The notes below the pieces were generated by a model. The model did no database searches and had not been told where the DNA came from. It worked only from the letters and a program-made list of their open reading frames with translations. This document shows positions 1 through 8,072 of a stretch of DNA of 46,812 nucleotides, one piece after another. Position numbers and translations under genes: made by a program. Position 1 is the stretch's first letter, and each line of letters opens with the position of its first letter. Source of the stretch: Robiginitalea sp. GTDB taxonomy: Bacteria > Bacteroidota > Bacteroidia > Flavobacteriales > Flavobacteriaceae. Location: the NCBI GenBank assembly GCA_024642005.1, contig JAHECA010000028.1:1-46812 (forward strand), read 5' to 3'.

Positions 1-115
1 ATTTCGCGCAGTCACCTCTGCAGCTCCTGATGGCAGAACAGTTTAGGGGCCCTAAAAATTCAAAGTCATTAGCTTCCTTTTTTTTGTACTTTGAGGAGGC
101 AACCAACCTCTACCC

Positions 116-919
116 ATGCTCCGCTTCTTCCGCATCATACGCCAACGCCTGCTGACTGAAAACCGGGTCAGCACGTACTTGCTGTATGCGGTTGGGGAAA
201 TTCTGTTGGTGGTGATTGGCATTTTGATTGCATTACAAGTGAATAACTGGAATGAGAAACGTTTGGAGTCGATTCAAATTAAAACCCAGCTTTTAAATCT
301 GATGAGTAACCTTGAAATGGATAGAAGGAGTTTGAATGAAGCTTATCGGTTCCATGCCTTTCGCGTTCACAGCGCACATTATCTCCTGGATCAATATGGA
401 ATTGAAGAAAAGACAGCACCCTATCCCGAAGCGGGACCTGCACCAAAGTTAGATGAATCTGGCATTTATGGAGGTCCGATTCCAGAGGCTTCGGATCACC
501 CTTTTACTGTTCGCGCCTTTTCCTGGCTTATCAGATACATTCATCCATCGCCAGTCATGGATGCAATGGAAGAATTCAAAAACACCGGATTATTTGCACA
601 ATTGAAAAATGCCGAATTGAAAAATGAGATTCGGGCTTATTATAACCACTTTTATTGGGTTTTCCCAATTGAGGACATTGGAGAATCCGGCCCTTCAATT
701 CTTTTGCGAAATAAATTAGTATCTCTGGGATATTCCTATCTGGACATAGCAATGCTGGAAGACCCTGTGAATGAACTCCTGTCGAATCGCACAATCGTGG
801 CTTTACTGAAAAACATCATAGATGATTCTACTTTCAAGACCAATCAGTCGGCTTCGATTCTCCAGCAATTAGATCAATTACTTCTTGATGTCAAAAATGA
901 ACTGGATTCATATCCCTGA
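116..919 (+). CDS. DUF6090 family membrane-anchored protein
   Basis: A 267-residue protein of unknown function. The N-terminus (MLRFFRIIRQRLL, then a segment around residues 20-45 ending in NNWNEKR) is the hallmark of the DUF6090 family, which is frequent and often multicopy in Flavobacteriia. The hydrophobic stretch LLYAVGEILLVVIGILIAL is a single membrane segment. The rest is predicted helical and soluble, probably periplasmic. A second member lies at 40036-40743, and a relic of another start lies just downstream at 925. The ATG at 116 is preceded by a T-rich tract and a TACTTTG promoter-like box about 25 bases upstream. Family assignment is by recognition of the N-terminal motif; no function is known to me. 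Confidence 0.8.
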   Translation: MLRFFRIIRQRLLTENRVSTYLLYAVGEILLVVIGILIALQVNNWNEKRLESIQIKTQLLNLMSNLEMDRRSLNEAYRFHAFRVHSAHYLLDQYGIEEKTAPYPEAGPAPKLDESGIYGGPIPEASDHPFTVRAFSWLIRYIHPSPVMDAMEEFKNTGLFAQLKNAELKNEIRAYYNHFYWVFPIEDIGESGPSILLRNKLVSLGYSYLDIAMLEDPVNELLSNRTIVALLKNIIDDSTFKTNQSASILQQLDQLLLDVKNELDSYP

Positions 920-924
920 TACTA

Positions 925-942
925 ATGCTCCGATTCTTCCGC
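925..942 (+). pseudogene. Relic 5' end of a second DUF6090 gene
   Basis: Eighteen bases starting with ATG, six bases after the stop of the DUF6090 gene, match that gene's own first 18 bases (116-133) with one mismatch and encode the same MLRFFR. After this the reading frame gives unrelated residues and stops near 1030. I read it as the surviving start of a tandem paralog whose body was deleted. It is short, so chance cannot be fully excluded. Confidence 0.4.
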
Positions 943-1006
943 GTTCCACCGGTGTCTTCTTATTTCAGGAACAGAGGCCGTAAAAGCGTGTTTGTGTCGC
1001 CCCAAT

Positions 1007-1150
1007 TTACGACTTCGCCTTCCCGAACAAAATGGCAATTATAATAAATCCGACCCCGGTAAGCCCTGGAGGCATTGCATTCAAAGTAATGGAAAGGTAG
1101 ATCATAGCCAGGGCCACGACCACCAGTAAAATCAACAGTATATTTCTCAT
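1007..1150 (-). CDS. Small two-helix membrane protein, 47 residues
   Basis: An ATG at 1150 opens a 47-codon frame ending in TAA at 1007. It begins MRNILLILLVVVALAMIYL, and a second hydrophobic segment (GVGFIIIAILFG) follows a short loop containing NAMPPGLTG. It ends in a basic tail (GKAKS). The two membrane segments joined by a proline-glycine turn look like a genuine small membrane protein, of a kind seen often in Flavobacteriia. The competing longer frame on the same strand (960-1157) has no recognisable character. Function unknown. Confidence 0.6.
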   Translation of the reverse strand: MRNILLILLVVVALAMIYLSITLNAMPPGLTGVGFIIIAILFGKAKS

Positions 1151-1243
1151 AACGCACTTTTTAGAAGCCGTAATGGGGCGGTTACAGGCCGAGATGGAAT
1201 AGATCCCTATTCCCTTAATATACTACTTTTCGCGGAGAACAGC

Positions 1244-3364
1244 CTAATGGGCAATCCATACATTCGGCATCCCCAAATCGCTGTGGACCGGCACATCTGG
1301 GGCATTTCGAAGTACGATGCGGAACGGCTGGCCAGCAGGCATCTGCACATAAGGGAGAACCTTGCGAAACACCACCTGCGGCACATTGCTGAACACCCCG
1401 ACCTCCACTTCCCTGCCGAAACGGTTGAAGCTTTTCACCAGCAGGGTATTGCTCCCCTGCAGGAGCGACAGCAGCAGGGTCGTGCGCTTCCCATTCTCTT
1501 TCAGGGGGTTGTTCCCGATAAACACCGGCTCCCCGTTCAGGTAAACCGCCAGCCCGTCGTTAGTCGGCACCGCTATCATGACCTGCGCTGGCCCTGCCGC
1601 AGCGAGTTCCTGTAGCCAATACCAGTTCTGCAACATTTGCGCCGGGAGCCGGTGCGTGGCAGCGTTGCCCCAGTCCTCTTGCAGCGCCCATTCCGTGCCG
1701 CCCCAGGAAATTCCGGGCCTGGCTTCAGCCGGGTCTCCCCTTGGACGATCAATAAACCCGCTCGACGGGCCATTGACATAAACCGGGCCCCAGGCAATTT
1801 CTGTGGCAGGGAGCGCCTTTTCTTCCCCGCCGCTGAGAGACAGGGGTACCGGCGTACCGTTAAAATCGACCAAACATTCGCGTCCGGCTTCTTCCTGACT
1901 GTAGTAGACCACCGGGGTAAAGGCTTTACTTTCAGCCGGAAGCAGGTCCCAGCGGAGGCCCACCGTGCTGCGGAACGACCCGTAATAATCCACCCCTGAA
2001 AAACTGAAGAGGGGGGTGGCGTTCTCGCGGTTCAGGAGCAAGCCCGAAACCGGGTTAATCCCGGTATTGGACCCCTTTTCCATGGGTTGTCGCAGATCCA
2101 GCCGTAACACCCTGGGGGTATTTCCCGTCAGAAAGCCCTCGGGAAGCGAGATTTCAAGGGTATCTTTCCTGGTTCCGAACGGCAGTTTCCGTTTCGGATC
2201 GTCGAGAGGCACCACCATCCGAACACCCCCTTTCAGGCCACCGAGCCGGATTATTTCGTCCGGGGGCGCCTCCAGCATATGAAGATAGAGGGTGTTTTCT
2301 TTCCGGGTTATTTCGGCATACGGAAGCGGCCCCGGTGATGATGCCGGTTGGGTGCCGTAGATGGCTTCCCCGTTCACATCCAACCAGTTGCCTATATTCT
2401 CGAGTACCTGTCGCTCATGTTCCGGCACCGAACCATCGCCTTTGGGGCCGATGTTCAGCAAGTAGTTCCCGCCCCGGGCCACCGTATGGATCAGGCTGCG
2501 GATCTTCTCCCCGCTTTTTTGTTCCACGGGCACAAGCTCTTGCCACGAACGGTACCCCCAGGTTTCGTCATACAGGGAAGCCGGCACCTGCCAGGGCGCC
2601 ACCAGGGTATAATCGGGGTACTGGTTGTCGCCCATCACGCAGAAATCGCCCTGGTCGTTGCCGAGCCGCCCGCTGATCAGGCACCCGGGCTGAAGGGCGT
2701 GCACGAGGGCGCGAAGCTCGGCGCTCTGCTGCAAGGTAAGCGACCCCATATCGAACCACAATTCGGAGATGGGCCCATAGTTGCTCAGAAGCTCTGTGAG
2801 CTGGGCCTTGTTGTAGGCATGGTGCTCGGGAGTGATAAAGTCGGCATTGTGGCTGGAGATCGGGTATGCCTGCGGATAATGCCAATCGATCAGCGAGAAA
2901 TACAGCCCGAAGTTGAGTCCCTCCCGCCTGCAGGCTGCGGCGAGTTCGCCGACCACATCGCGCCCGAACGGGGTGGCATCTGCCACGTTGAAATCGGTGG
3001 TCTCGGTCTTGAAAAGGCAAAACCCGTCGTGGTGTTTGGAAGTCAGCACCACCGAGCGCATGCCCGAGCGCCTGGCGAGCAGTGCGATGGAATCGGCATT
3101 CCACTTTTCAGGGCTGAACCGCTCTGCCGTCTGCGCGTATACATCGCTGTAGATGCCGGCATGCGACTGAATCTGTTCGCTGTATCCACGCCGAACGGGC
3201 TGCCCGTTCCAAACCCCGCCCAATTCGGAGTACAGGCCAAAGTGGATGAACATGGAGAACTTGTCGGCCTGCCACTGTTGCAGGTGCCCGGATTGCCCCC
3301 TTGCGGCTACCTGCCCAAGAAGCAGGCATGCCAGCAACCCCATTCGAATTGTGTTCCCGACCAT
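1244..3364 (-). CDS. Secreted alpha-L-fucosidase, GH29 family
   Basis: A 706-residue exported glycoside hydrolase. A signal peptide (residues 1-24, ending near ARGQ) precedes the GH29 catalytic barrel. The barrel is recognised from MFIHFGLYS near residue 38, the SKHHDGFCLF motif, NFGLYFSLIDW and ELWFDMG, whose Asp is the expected catalytic nucleophile. KIRSLIHTVARGGNYLLNIGPKGDG closes the catalytic domain. A C-terminal region of about 300 residues looks like beta-sandwich or carbohydrate-binding modules. Family members remove alpha-linked fucose from glycans. It lies 31 bases downstream of the RidA-like gene on the same strand and may be read from that promoter. Fine specificity cannot be told from sequence. 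Confidence 0.9.
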   Translation of the reverse strand: MVGNTIRMGLLACLLLGQVAARGQSGHLQQWQADKFSMFIHFGLYSELGGVWNGQPVRRGYSEQIQSHAGIYSDVYAQTAERFSPEKWNADSIALLARRSGMRSVVLTSKHHDGFCLFKTETTDFNVADATPFGRDVVGELAAACRREGLNFGLYFSLIDWHYPQAYPISSHNADFITPEHHAYNKAQLTELLSNYGPISELWFDMGSLTLQQSAELRALVHALQPGCLISGRLGNDQGDFCVMGDNQYPDYTLVAPWQVPASLYDETWGYRSWQELVPVEQKSGEKIRSLIHTVARGGNYLLNIGPKGDGSVPEHERQVLENIGNWLDVNGEAIYGTQPASSPGPLPYAEITRKENTLYLHMLEAPPDEIIRLGGLKGGVRMVVPLDDPKRKLPFGTRKDTLEISLPEGFLTGNTPRVLRLDLRQPMEKGSNTGINPVSGLLLNRENATPLFSFSGVDYYGSFRSTVGLRWDLLPAESKAFTPVVYYSQEEAGRECLVDFNGTPVPLSLSGGEEKALPATEIAWGPVYVNGPSSGFIDRPRGDPAEARPGISWGGTEWALQEDWGNAATHRLPAQMLQNWYWLQELAAAGPAQVMIAVPTNDGLAVYLNGEPVFIGNNPLKENGKRTTLLLSLLQGSNTLLVKSFNRFGREVEVGVFSNVPQVVFRKVLPYVQMPAGQPFRIVLRNAPDVPVHSDLGMPNVWIAH

Positions 3365-3395
3365 AGGACTACGTTTCTGGAAGGCCCCTGGAGGC

Positions 3396-3998
3396 CTAAT
3401 TATCAGGGATAACCTCCACCACCAATTCTACCTCAACGGCAATGTTCCGGGGGAGGGATCCCATGCCTACTGCTGCACGGGCGTGTTTGCCCCGTTCTCC
3501 GAACACGGCCACCATCATATCGGAAAAACCATTGATTACCTCGGGCTGGTTTGTGAAATCGGGCGTGGCGTTAACCATGCCCAGCACCTTAACGATGCGT
3601 TTGACTTTTCGCAGGTCGCCCAATTCGGCTTTCAAAACGGACAGCTGGCTGATGGCCGTGAGGCGGGCAGCCTCATAGCCCTGTTCCTGAGTAAGATCGG
3701 CGCCCACTTTTCCGGTAAGATAGGTGCCGTCGGCCTGCATGGGGCCTTTCCCGGCGAGAAACAGGAGGTTTCCGCTGCGCACCGCATTCACATAGTTGGC
3801 CACCGGGGCGGAAGGCACGGCAAGGGCAATGCCCAATTCGGCCAGGCGGGCCTCAGGGTCGAAGTCTGGATCGGTTTCTGCAGCAGCATTGGCAGTTTCC
3901 GGGGATGCCGCTGATGGCTTATTTTCGGGGTCGGGCTGCCCGCACGACAGCATAAGGGCTATCGCCATACAGGCAAGTACAAAAGAGTTTGTGCGCAT
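3396..3998 (-). CDS. Exported RidA-like (YjgF/UK114) lipoprotein
   Basis: A 200-residue protein. A lipoprotein signal peptide with lipobox ALMLSC (Cys about 19) and a Pro/Ala/Glu-rich linker lead into a RidA-type domain from about residue 50. Motifs seen are VRSGNLLFLAGKGP, GYEAARLTAISQLSVLKAELGDL and RAAVGMGSLPRNIAVEVELVVEV, where the Arg of the RAAVGM segment matches the conserved substrate-binding Arg of RidA proteins. Cytoplasmic RidA hydrolyses reactive enamines/imines. An exported lipid-anchored version has an unknown substrate. A TATCTTTA promoter-like box 19 bases before the ATG suggests its own start, although it follows the hypABC-aat-TPR run. Confidence 0.8.
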   Translation of the reverse strand: MRTNSFVLACMAIALMLSCGQPDPENKPSAASPETANAAAETDPDFDPEARLAELGIALAVPSAPVANYVNAVRSGNLLFLAGKGPMQADGTYLTGKVGADLTQEQGYEAARLTAISQLSVLKAELGDLRKVKRIVKVLGMVNATPDFTNQPEVINGFSDMMVAVFGERGKHARAAVGMGSLPRNIAVEVELVVEVIPDN

Positions 3999-4016
3999 CT
4001 TCAGGTTGGTTTCTGC

Positions 4017-4024
4017 TAAAGATA
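4017..4024 (-). promoter_or_regulatory. Possible -7 box upstream of RidA-like gene
   Basis: On the minus strand the sequence reads TATCTTTA, close to the Bacteroidota -7 consensus TAnnTTTG, and ends 18 bases before the ATG at 3998. No clear TTG is seen at the expected -33 position, so this is a weak call. Confidence 0.3.
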
Positions 4025-4061
4025 CAAAGTTCCCGCTTCGGATTGTACCCGCACTGGTGGT

Positions 4062-5813
4062 CTAAACAACCGTGGGCACTTCCCCGGGGCCGGCTGGTTT
4101 GGGCAGGTGATGGGCAGCGAGCACCCCCAGGCGTATCAGTTGTACCAGGTCTTTGTTGATCACTTCCCCGAACCCGATGTCTGAGGCGTCCTTTTTGGGC
4201 CACAGGTAGCGGTAGGCCTTGTTGGCAGCATCCGGATTACCTTCCAGCAGGTCGCAATGGGCGATATTGCACTGCACAGACAGCAGGCCCGGATCGATAG
4301 CTTCGGCCTCCCCGAGCATTTTCCGTGCCCGCCCGGTGGCCCCGATACAAATCTCGAGCCAGGCCATGTTATTCAGGGCCCGGGCCAGGGCCTGCCGCAG
4401 CCAGGGTGCCTGTTTTCCGTGCTGACCCAATTTCTTCCACTGGTTCAGGATGCGTTGCTGGTAATGCCTTTTCTCGTTCAGGTCGAGGGTGCTGTCTACT
4501 TCCTCTTCCCACTTCCGGATTTTTTCCAGGGAAGCCTGCAGTTTTACGTCGCCGGGTGCCACAGTGTTGAAGTAGGATTGTAAAATTTCCAGATCGGCCT
4601 GCATATTCTGATGAAGCGGGCTGGTTTCAAGGGCGGCCAGATGTTCTCCGGTGTTTCCCGCAAGAGCCAGCCCGAGGTCCCGATAGTTCCAGTCTCCCGT
4701 CGTTTCGAGGCGGTGGCGGTACAGTTCCAGCAGGTTCAGGGCAGTGGCGCCAATATCGGCCCTGAAACTACCCGGCTGTTTGGCTTCCAGGGCCAGCCGG
4801 TCTTCAAGGGCGCCTTCGAAGGCTGTTTCGGCCTCCTCCCACTGCCCGGCCTCGGCCAGGTAGATTCCGGTATTGTGGCGTGCGGTGGCCAGGTAATGTT
4901 CATAACGGTCGGGGTAGCTCTGGCAAAGGGCTTCATAAATCTGCTGGGCCTCGGTATTGTGTTTGAGTGCCCGGCCAAAATCCCTGAACTTCTCGGCCAG
5001 CAAAATGCCCGTACTGGTATGGGTGTTTGCCAGGTAGGGGCTAAAGACCAAAGGTCTGCTCTCGGCCAGTTCGAGATAGGCCTCCAGGGTTTGTTCAAAA
5101 AGGGCAAGGGCCTGTTCGTATTCCTCCAGGTCGCGTTGCACCAGGGCAAGGTTGTTGTTTACCGCGGCCAGGAGTGGCAGGTAGCGCATCCGGTCGGTCT
5201 TTAGCAAGGATTCGTACGATTCCCTAGCTTTCAGGAATTGCATGCGGGCGTCGGGCCCGTTAAATTCCTCTGCGTAGATATTGCCGAGCTGATACCTGGC
5301 CTGGGCGGCAAGCGCGTCGGCCTGCTCCGATTCGAGATTTCGATAGATTTCCAGGGCTTCCTTAAAATCCTTTTTGGCATACCAGAACTTTTGCTGTCGT
5401 GCGTGGGCTTCTCCCCGTGCCAGAAGTGTGTTGGCCAGGGGCAGGAAGTAGGTGGGGTCTGAATTGGACAGCTCCCGGTAGTGGGCACAGGCCCCGTCGA
5501 ACCGGTCTACTGCCTCTCCGGGGGCGGTGGTCAGCAATACCCTGCCCAGGTTGTTCAGGCCCAGGGCCCGCAGGTCGCGCCTGCCGGGGGCCTGGCTTTC
5601 AAGCCACTGCAGGTCTTCGCGATACTGGCCGGCGGCCTTGCTGCTGCGACCCATCCATTCCAGCAATTGCCCGATGGTACTGCCGATCAGGAAATACGCC
5701 TCGGGGTCTTCGGCATGTTTGCGCGCCTCCATGTAACGGCCCAGCGCCTCAGGAAAGGCTCGTTCTTCCACCTTCTCCAGGGCTTCGTCCATCAGTTGTT
5801 GCAAAAGATCCAT
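4062..5813 (-). CDS. TPR-repeat protein in hydrogenase locus
   Basis: A cytoplasmic-looking protein of 583 residues (ATG at 5813) with no signal peptide. It is built almost entirely from helical tetratricopeptide-like repeats. Typical signatures such as ALNNLGRVLL, ARYQLGNIYAEE, LAAVNNNLALVQRDLEEYEQAL, TARHNTGIYLAEAGQWEEAETAFEGAL and ALNNMAWLEICIGATGRAR recur along the chain. TPR proteins act as protein-protein scaffolds. An alternative TTG start at 5837 would overlap the stop of the upstream Aat-like gene (TTGA) and add eight residues. It is the fifth gene of the minus arm hypA-hypB-hypC-Aat-like-TPR, so a role as a hydrogenase assembly chaperone is a reasonable inference but is not proven. 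Confidence 0.7.
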   Translation of the reverse strand: MDLLQQLMDEALEKVEERAFPEALGRYMEARKHAEDPEAYFLIGSTIGQLLEWMGRSSKAAGQYREDLQWLESQAPGRRDLRALGLNNLGRVLLTTAPGEAVDRFDGACAHYRELSNSDPTYFLPLANTLLARGEAHARQQKFWYAKKDFKEALEIYRNLESEQADALAAQARYQLGNIYAEEFNGPDARMQFLKARESYESLLKTDRMRYLPLLAAVNNNLALVQRDLEEYEQALALFEQTLEAYLELAESRPLVFSPYLANTHTSTGILLAEKFRDFGRALKHNTEAQQIYEALCQSYPDRYEHYLATARHNTGIYLAEAGQWEEAETAFEGALEDRLALEAKQPGSFRADIGATALNLLELYRHRLETTGDWNYRDLGLALAGNTGEHLAALETSPLHQNMQADLEILQSYFNTVAPGDVKLQASLEKIRKWEEEVDSTLDLNEKRHYQQRILNQWKKLGQHGKQAPWLRQALARALNNMAWLEICIGATGRARKMLGEAEAIDPGLLSVQCNIAHCDLLEGNPDAANKAYRYLWPKKDASDIGFGEVINKDLVQLIRLGVLAAHHLPKPAGPGEVPTVV

Positions 5814-5833
5814 ATCTGGTAACTTATTCGTTT

Positions 5834-6493
5834 TCAAATTGGGCTCAGGGCCTCATTCGAACGGCACCGGCCCAGGTAATCGACACGCGAAATCGCATCG
5901 TATTCCAATACCGTGCACCGCGCCGTTTCTTTTTGCATATCAATAAACTGCACCCCCCTGTCATTCAAATAGCGCGCGGCGTGAATAATGGCAAATGTAT
6001 CGGCCCCCGGTACCATAGCCACCGCGTATTCGCCAAAGCAGATTTCACCCAGACTCGTTCCGAGAAACCCTCCGACCAGGTCGGGCCCCTGCCATACCTC
6101 CTGCATGTGGAGCAGCCCCTTGGCGTGCAGACCGGCAAAAATCCGGAACATGCGCTCAGAGAGCCATTCAGGTCCTATCTGGTCTTTTAGGTTGTACTTG
6201 CTTTGGCAGAGCCGGAGCAACGGTTCGGGCTGCAGGGCCACCCGGCTGGTAAATGCCGCTCCGGGCACCGAAAAAGGCAACATTACCGAATCTGTGAAGA
6301 AGACGATTCGGGGGTCGGGGCTCCACCATTTGATGTGTTTAAGGGGGTGGTGCCAGTAGTATACGCCGCTGTGATACCCCCGCAGCAACCTGTCTTCTGT
6401 CATGTCGCCCCCTACTGCCAGCAGCCCGTCCGGGTCAGAGAAATAGGCCGGGGGAAAGCCGGTGTCTTCCTTTTTGATTTCGAAGTAGGGCAT
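5834..6493 (-). CDS. Divergent leucyl/phenylalanyl-tRNA-protein transferase-like protein
   Basis: A 219-residue member of the Aat (L/F-transferase, GNAT-fold) family. Conserved family elements are PDGLLAVGGD (21-30), GVYYWHHP (43-50), WWSPDP (56-61), LVGGFLGTSLGEICFGE (139-155) and QFIDMQKET (182-190). The last holds Asp185 and Gln187, matching E. coli D186 and Q188; Glu155 matches E156. However, the basic HxSRSxxK helix that E. coli Aat uses to bind tRNA is replaced by a neutral segment (VMLPFSVPGAAF), and the ESMFS and ASK motifs read GEYAV and IHA. True Aat adds Leu/Phe to N-terminal Arg/Lys for N-end-rule degradation. Placement 11 bases after hypC suggests a hydrogenase-linked variant. 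Confidence 0.75.
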   Translation of the reverse strand: MPYFEIKKEDTGFPPAYFSDPDGLLAVGGDMTEDRLLRGYHSGVYYWHHPLKHIKWWSPDPRIVFFTDSVMLPFSVPGAAFTSRVALQPEPLLRLCQSKYNLKDQIGPEWLSERMFRIFAGLHAKGLLHMQEVWQGPDLVGGFLGTSLGEICFGEYAVAMVPGADTFAIIHAARYLNDRGVQFIDMQKETARCTVLEYDAISRVDYLGRCRSNEALSPI

Positions 6494-6504
6494 AGCCGGG
6501 CAGA

Positions 6505-6765
6505 TTAGGGTTCTTCAGAGGGGGTCAGTTCGTCGAGCTCCCCGAGTTGCCTGAGCACCTCGAAGGTCTTATGTGCCTCTTCTTCATTTACGACGGCTAT
6601 GGCGGCCCCCACATGGACCATTACATAGTCGTTCTTTCTGGCCTCCGGAACCAGGGTCAGGTTTACCTCCTTGATCACCCCGTCGAAAGACACTTTCCCC
6701 ATACGAAAGGTGTCGTCGAGGGCCGAAGTAATTTCAATCAGTTTTCCGGGAATGGACAGGCACAT
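6505..6765 (-). CDS. hypC: Hydrogenase maturation chaperone HypC
   Basis: An 86-residue protein beginning MCLSIPGK, the diagnostic HypC/HupF start. The initiator-adjacent Cys2 carries the Fe(CN)2CO intermediate together with HypD. The rest (GVIKEVNLTLVPEARKNDYVMVHVGAAI) is the family's small beta-barrel, and the C-terminal helix contains NEEEAHKTFEVLRQL. HypC shuttles the iron centre from the HypCD complex to the large subunit precursor. It sits 11 bases after hypB and 11 bases before the Aat-like gene in the hypA-hypB-hypC arm. Confidence 0.95.
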   Translation of the reverse strand: MCLSIPGKLIEITSALDDTFRMGKVSFDGVIKEVNLTLVPEARKNDYVMVHVGAAIAVVNEEEAHKTFEVLRQLGELDELTPSEEP

Positions 6766-6776
6766 AAGGCGGGCTT

Positions 6777-7658
6777 TTAGGATTTGTTGCTCACTTGCCC
6801 CGGGAGCTGCTCCCGAAGCCAGTCGTACCAGGCATCCATGCCATCCCCTTTCAGGGCAGAGACTTCAAAGAAGCGCAGAGCCGGGTTTACCTGAAGGGCA
6901 TAGTCTTTCAGGCGCTGCAGGTCAAAGGTCAGGTAGGGCAGCAGGTCTGTCTTGTTGATGATACAGACGGCCGCGGTGTGAAACATGTCTGGGTATTTAA
7001 TAGGCTTGTCTTCCCCTTCAGTAACGCTGATGATTACCACACGGTTCTGCTCCCCCAGGTCAAACATGGAGGGGCATACCAGGTTGCCCACGTTCTCGAT
7101 CATGAGCACCGAATCCGGTTTCGGGTCGAGCTGCTTCACCGCCTCGTATACCATGTCGCTTTCGAGGTGGCAACCCTTGCCGGTGTTGATTTGCCGGACG
7201 GGTACGTCCAGTGCCGCAATGCGGTTGGCATCGTTCAGGGTCTGCTGGTCGCCCTCAATCACGTAAAAGGGGATTTTGCCCTTCAGGTCGGCCAGGGTGC
7301 GCTCCAGCAAGGCGGTTTTGCCCGACCCGGGGGAGCTGACCAGGTTTAAGGCCAGGATGTTCCGGGCTTCGAAATAGCCCCGGTTGCGGGCCGCCATCAG
7401 ATCGTTGTGTCGCAGCACATCCTGCTCCACCTCGATGACCTTCCGGTTTGGGGCCAGGGTGGCAGCTGCCTCACCGTGCGTATGGCTGTGGCCGTGGTGG
7501 TGATGCTCGTGCGCATGCCCGTGGTCGTGGTGAAGGTGGTCGTGGTGATGGTGGTCGTGTGGGTGGTGGGAATGGGGGTGATCGTGGGAATGGCCCTCCC
7601 CCGGTTTCAGGATTCGCACCCCGCTTTCTTCACTGCCGCAGCCACAGGTACCGCACAT
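6777..7658 (-). CDS. hypB: Hydrogenase nickel-insertion GTPase HypB
   Basis: A 293-residue HypB. The N-terminus MCGTCGCG is the CXXCGC high-affinity nickel site. It is followed by a His-rich segment (residues 23-61, 24 His in 39 residues) typical of nickel-storing HypB (HypBN/expandin type). The SIMIBI-class GTPase domain follows: P-loop VSSPGSGKT, the metal-switch region INTGKGCHLES with its Cys-His, ENVGNLVCP, and the guanine-specificity NKTD. HypB delivers nickel with HypA to the large subunit (gene 9309). The upstream gene hypA ends 19 bases before the ATG. Confidence 0.96.
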   Translation of the reverse strand: MCGTCGCGSEESGVRILKPGEGHSHDHPHSHHPHDHHHHDHLHHDHGHAHEHHHHGHSHTHGEAAATLAPNRKVIEVEQDVLRHNDLMAARNRGYFEARNILALNLVSSPGSGKTALLERTLADLKGKIPFYVIEGDQQTLNDANRIAALDVPVRQINTGKGCHLESDMVYEAVKQLDPKPDSVLMIENVGNLVCPSMFDLGEQNRVVIISVTEGEDKPIKYPDMFHTAAVCIINKTDLLPYLTFDLQRLKDYALQVNPALRFFEVSALKGDGMDAWYDWLREQLPGQVSNKS

Positions 7659-7677
7659 AAACTTTCCTTTTTTCAGA

Positions 7678-8019
7678 TTAAACTACTTCCAGGGCCTTTA
7701 CCCTGAGTTCCTTCCCCTGTACGATAGCCTTCAGGTTGCTATGGCAGGTCGGGCAGGCATCGTACAGCCGGGTCACGTCAAAGGGCGTGTCGCAATCCAT
7801 ACACTGCGCCTTGCCCGGAATAACATCGATCCGCTTTTCTGCAGCTTCCAGTACCGTGCCTTTGACGGCTGCCGGCCAGACAAATTCCAGGGCATCGAAT
7901 TCGATACCCGCCAGGGTGCCGATTTCCAGCTCGATAACTTCCACCTTGCTGGCCCGGGCCTTTCGCGTCTCGTCTTCGGCAATTTTTACAATCCCCATGG
8001 CGATGGACAACTCATGCAT
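7678..8019 (-). CDS. hypA: Hydrogenase nickel-incorporation protein HypA
   Basis: A 113-residue HypA. The MHELSIA start supplies the N-terminal Met-His-Glu nickel ligand. The zinc site is formed by CMDC and CPTC pairs near residues 73-94. HypA partners with HypB in nickel insertion. It is the first gene of the minus arm, diverging from the small-subunit gene across 139 bases. A TAATATTG sequence 22 bases upstream of the ATG is a plausible -7 box. Confidence 0.95.
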   Translation of the reverse strand: MHELSIAMGIVKIAEDETRKARASKVEVIELEIGTLAGIEFDALEFVWPAAVKGTVLEAAEKRIDVIPGKAQCMDCDTPFDVTRLYDACPTCHSNLKAIVQGKELRVKALEVV

Positions 8020-8072
8020 GGTATGGCAACTAGTTAATCTTCAATATTAATTGCTTTCTATCCCCGAAACGC

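Noticed and set aside
960-1157. 65-residue minus-strand frame
   Set aside because: The overlapping 47-residue frame (1007-1150) has two clean membrane helices and an ATG; the longer frame has no protein-like character.
3382-3397. AGGCC/GGCCT hairpin between RidA-like and fucosidase genes as a terminator
   Set aside because: The stem is only five bases, overlaps the RidA stop codon and has no T-tract.
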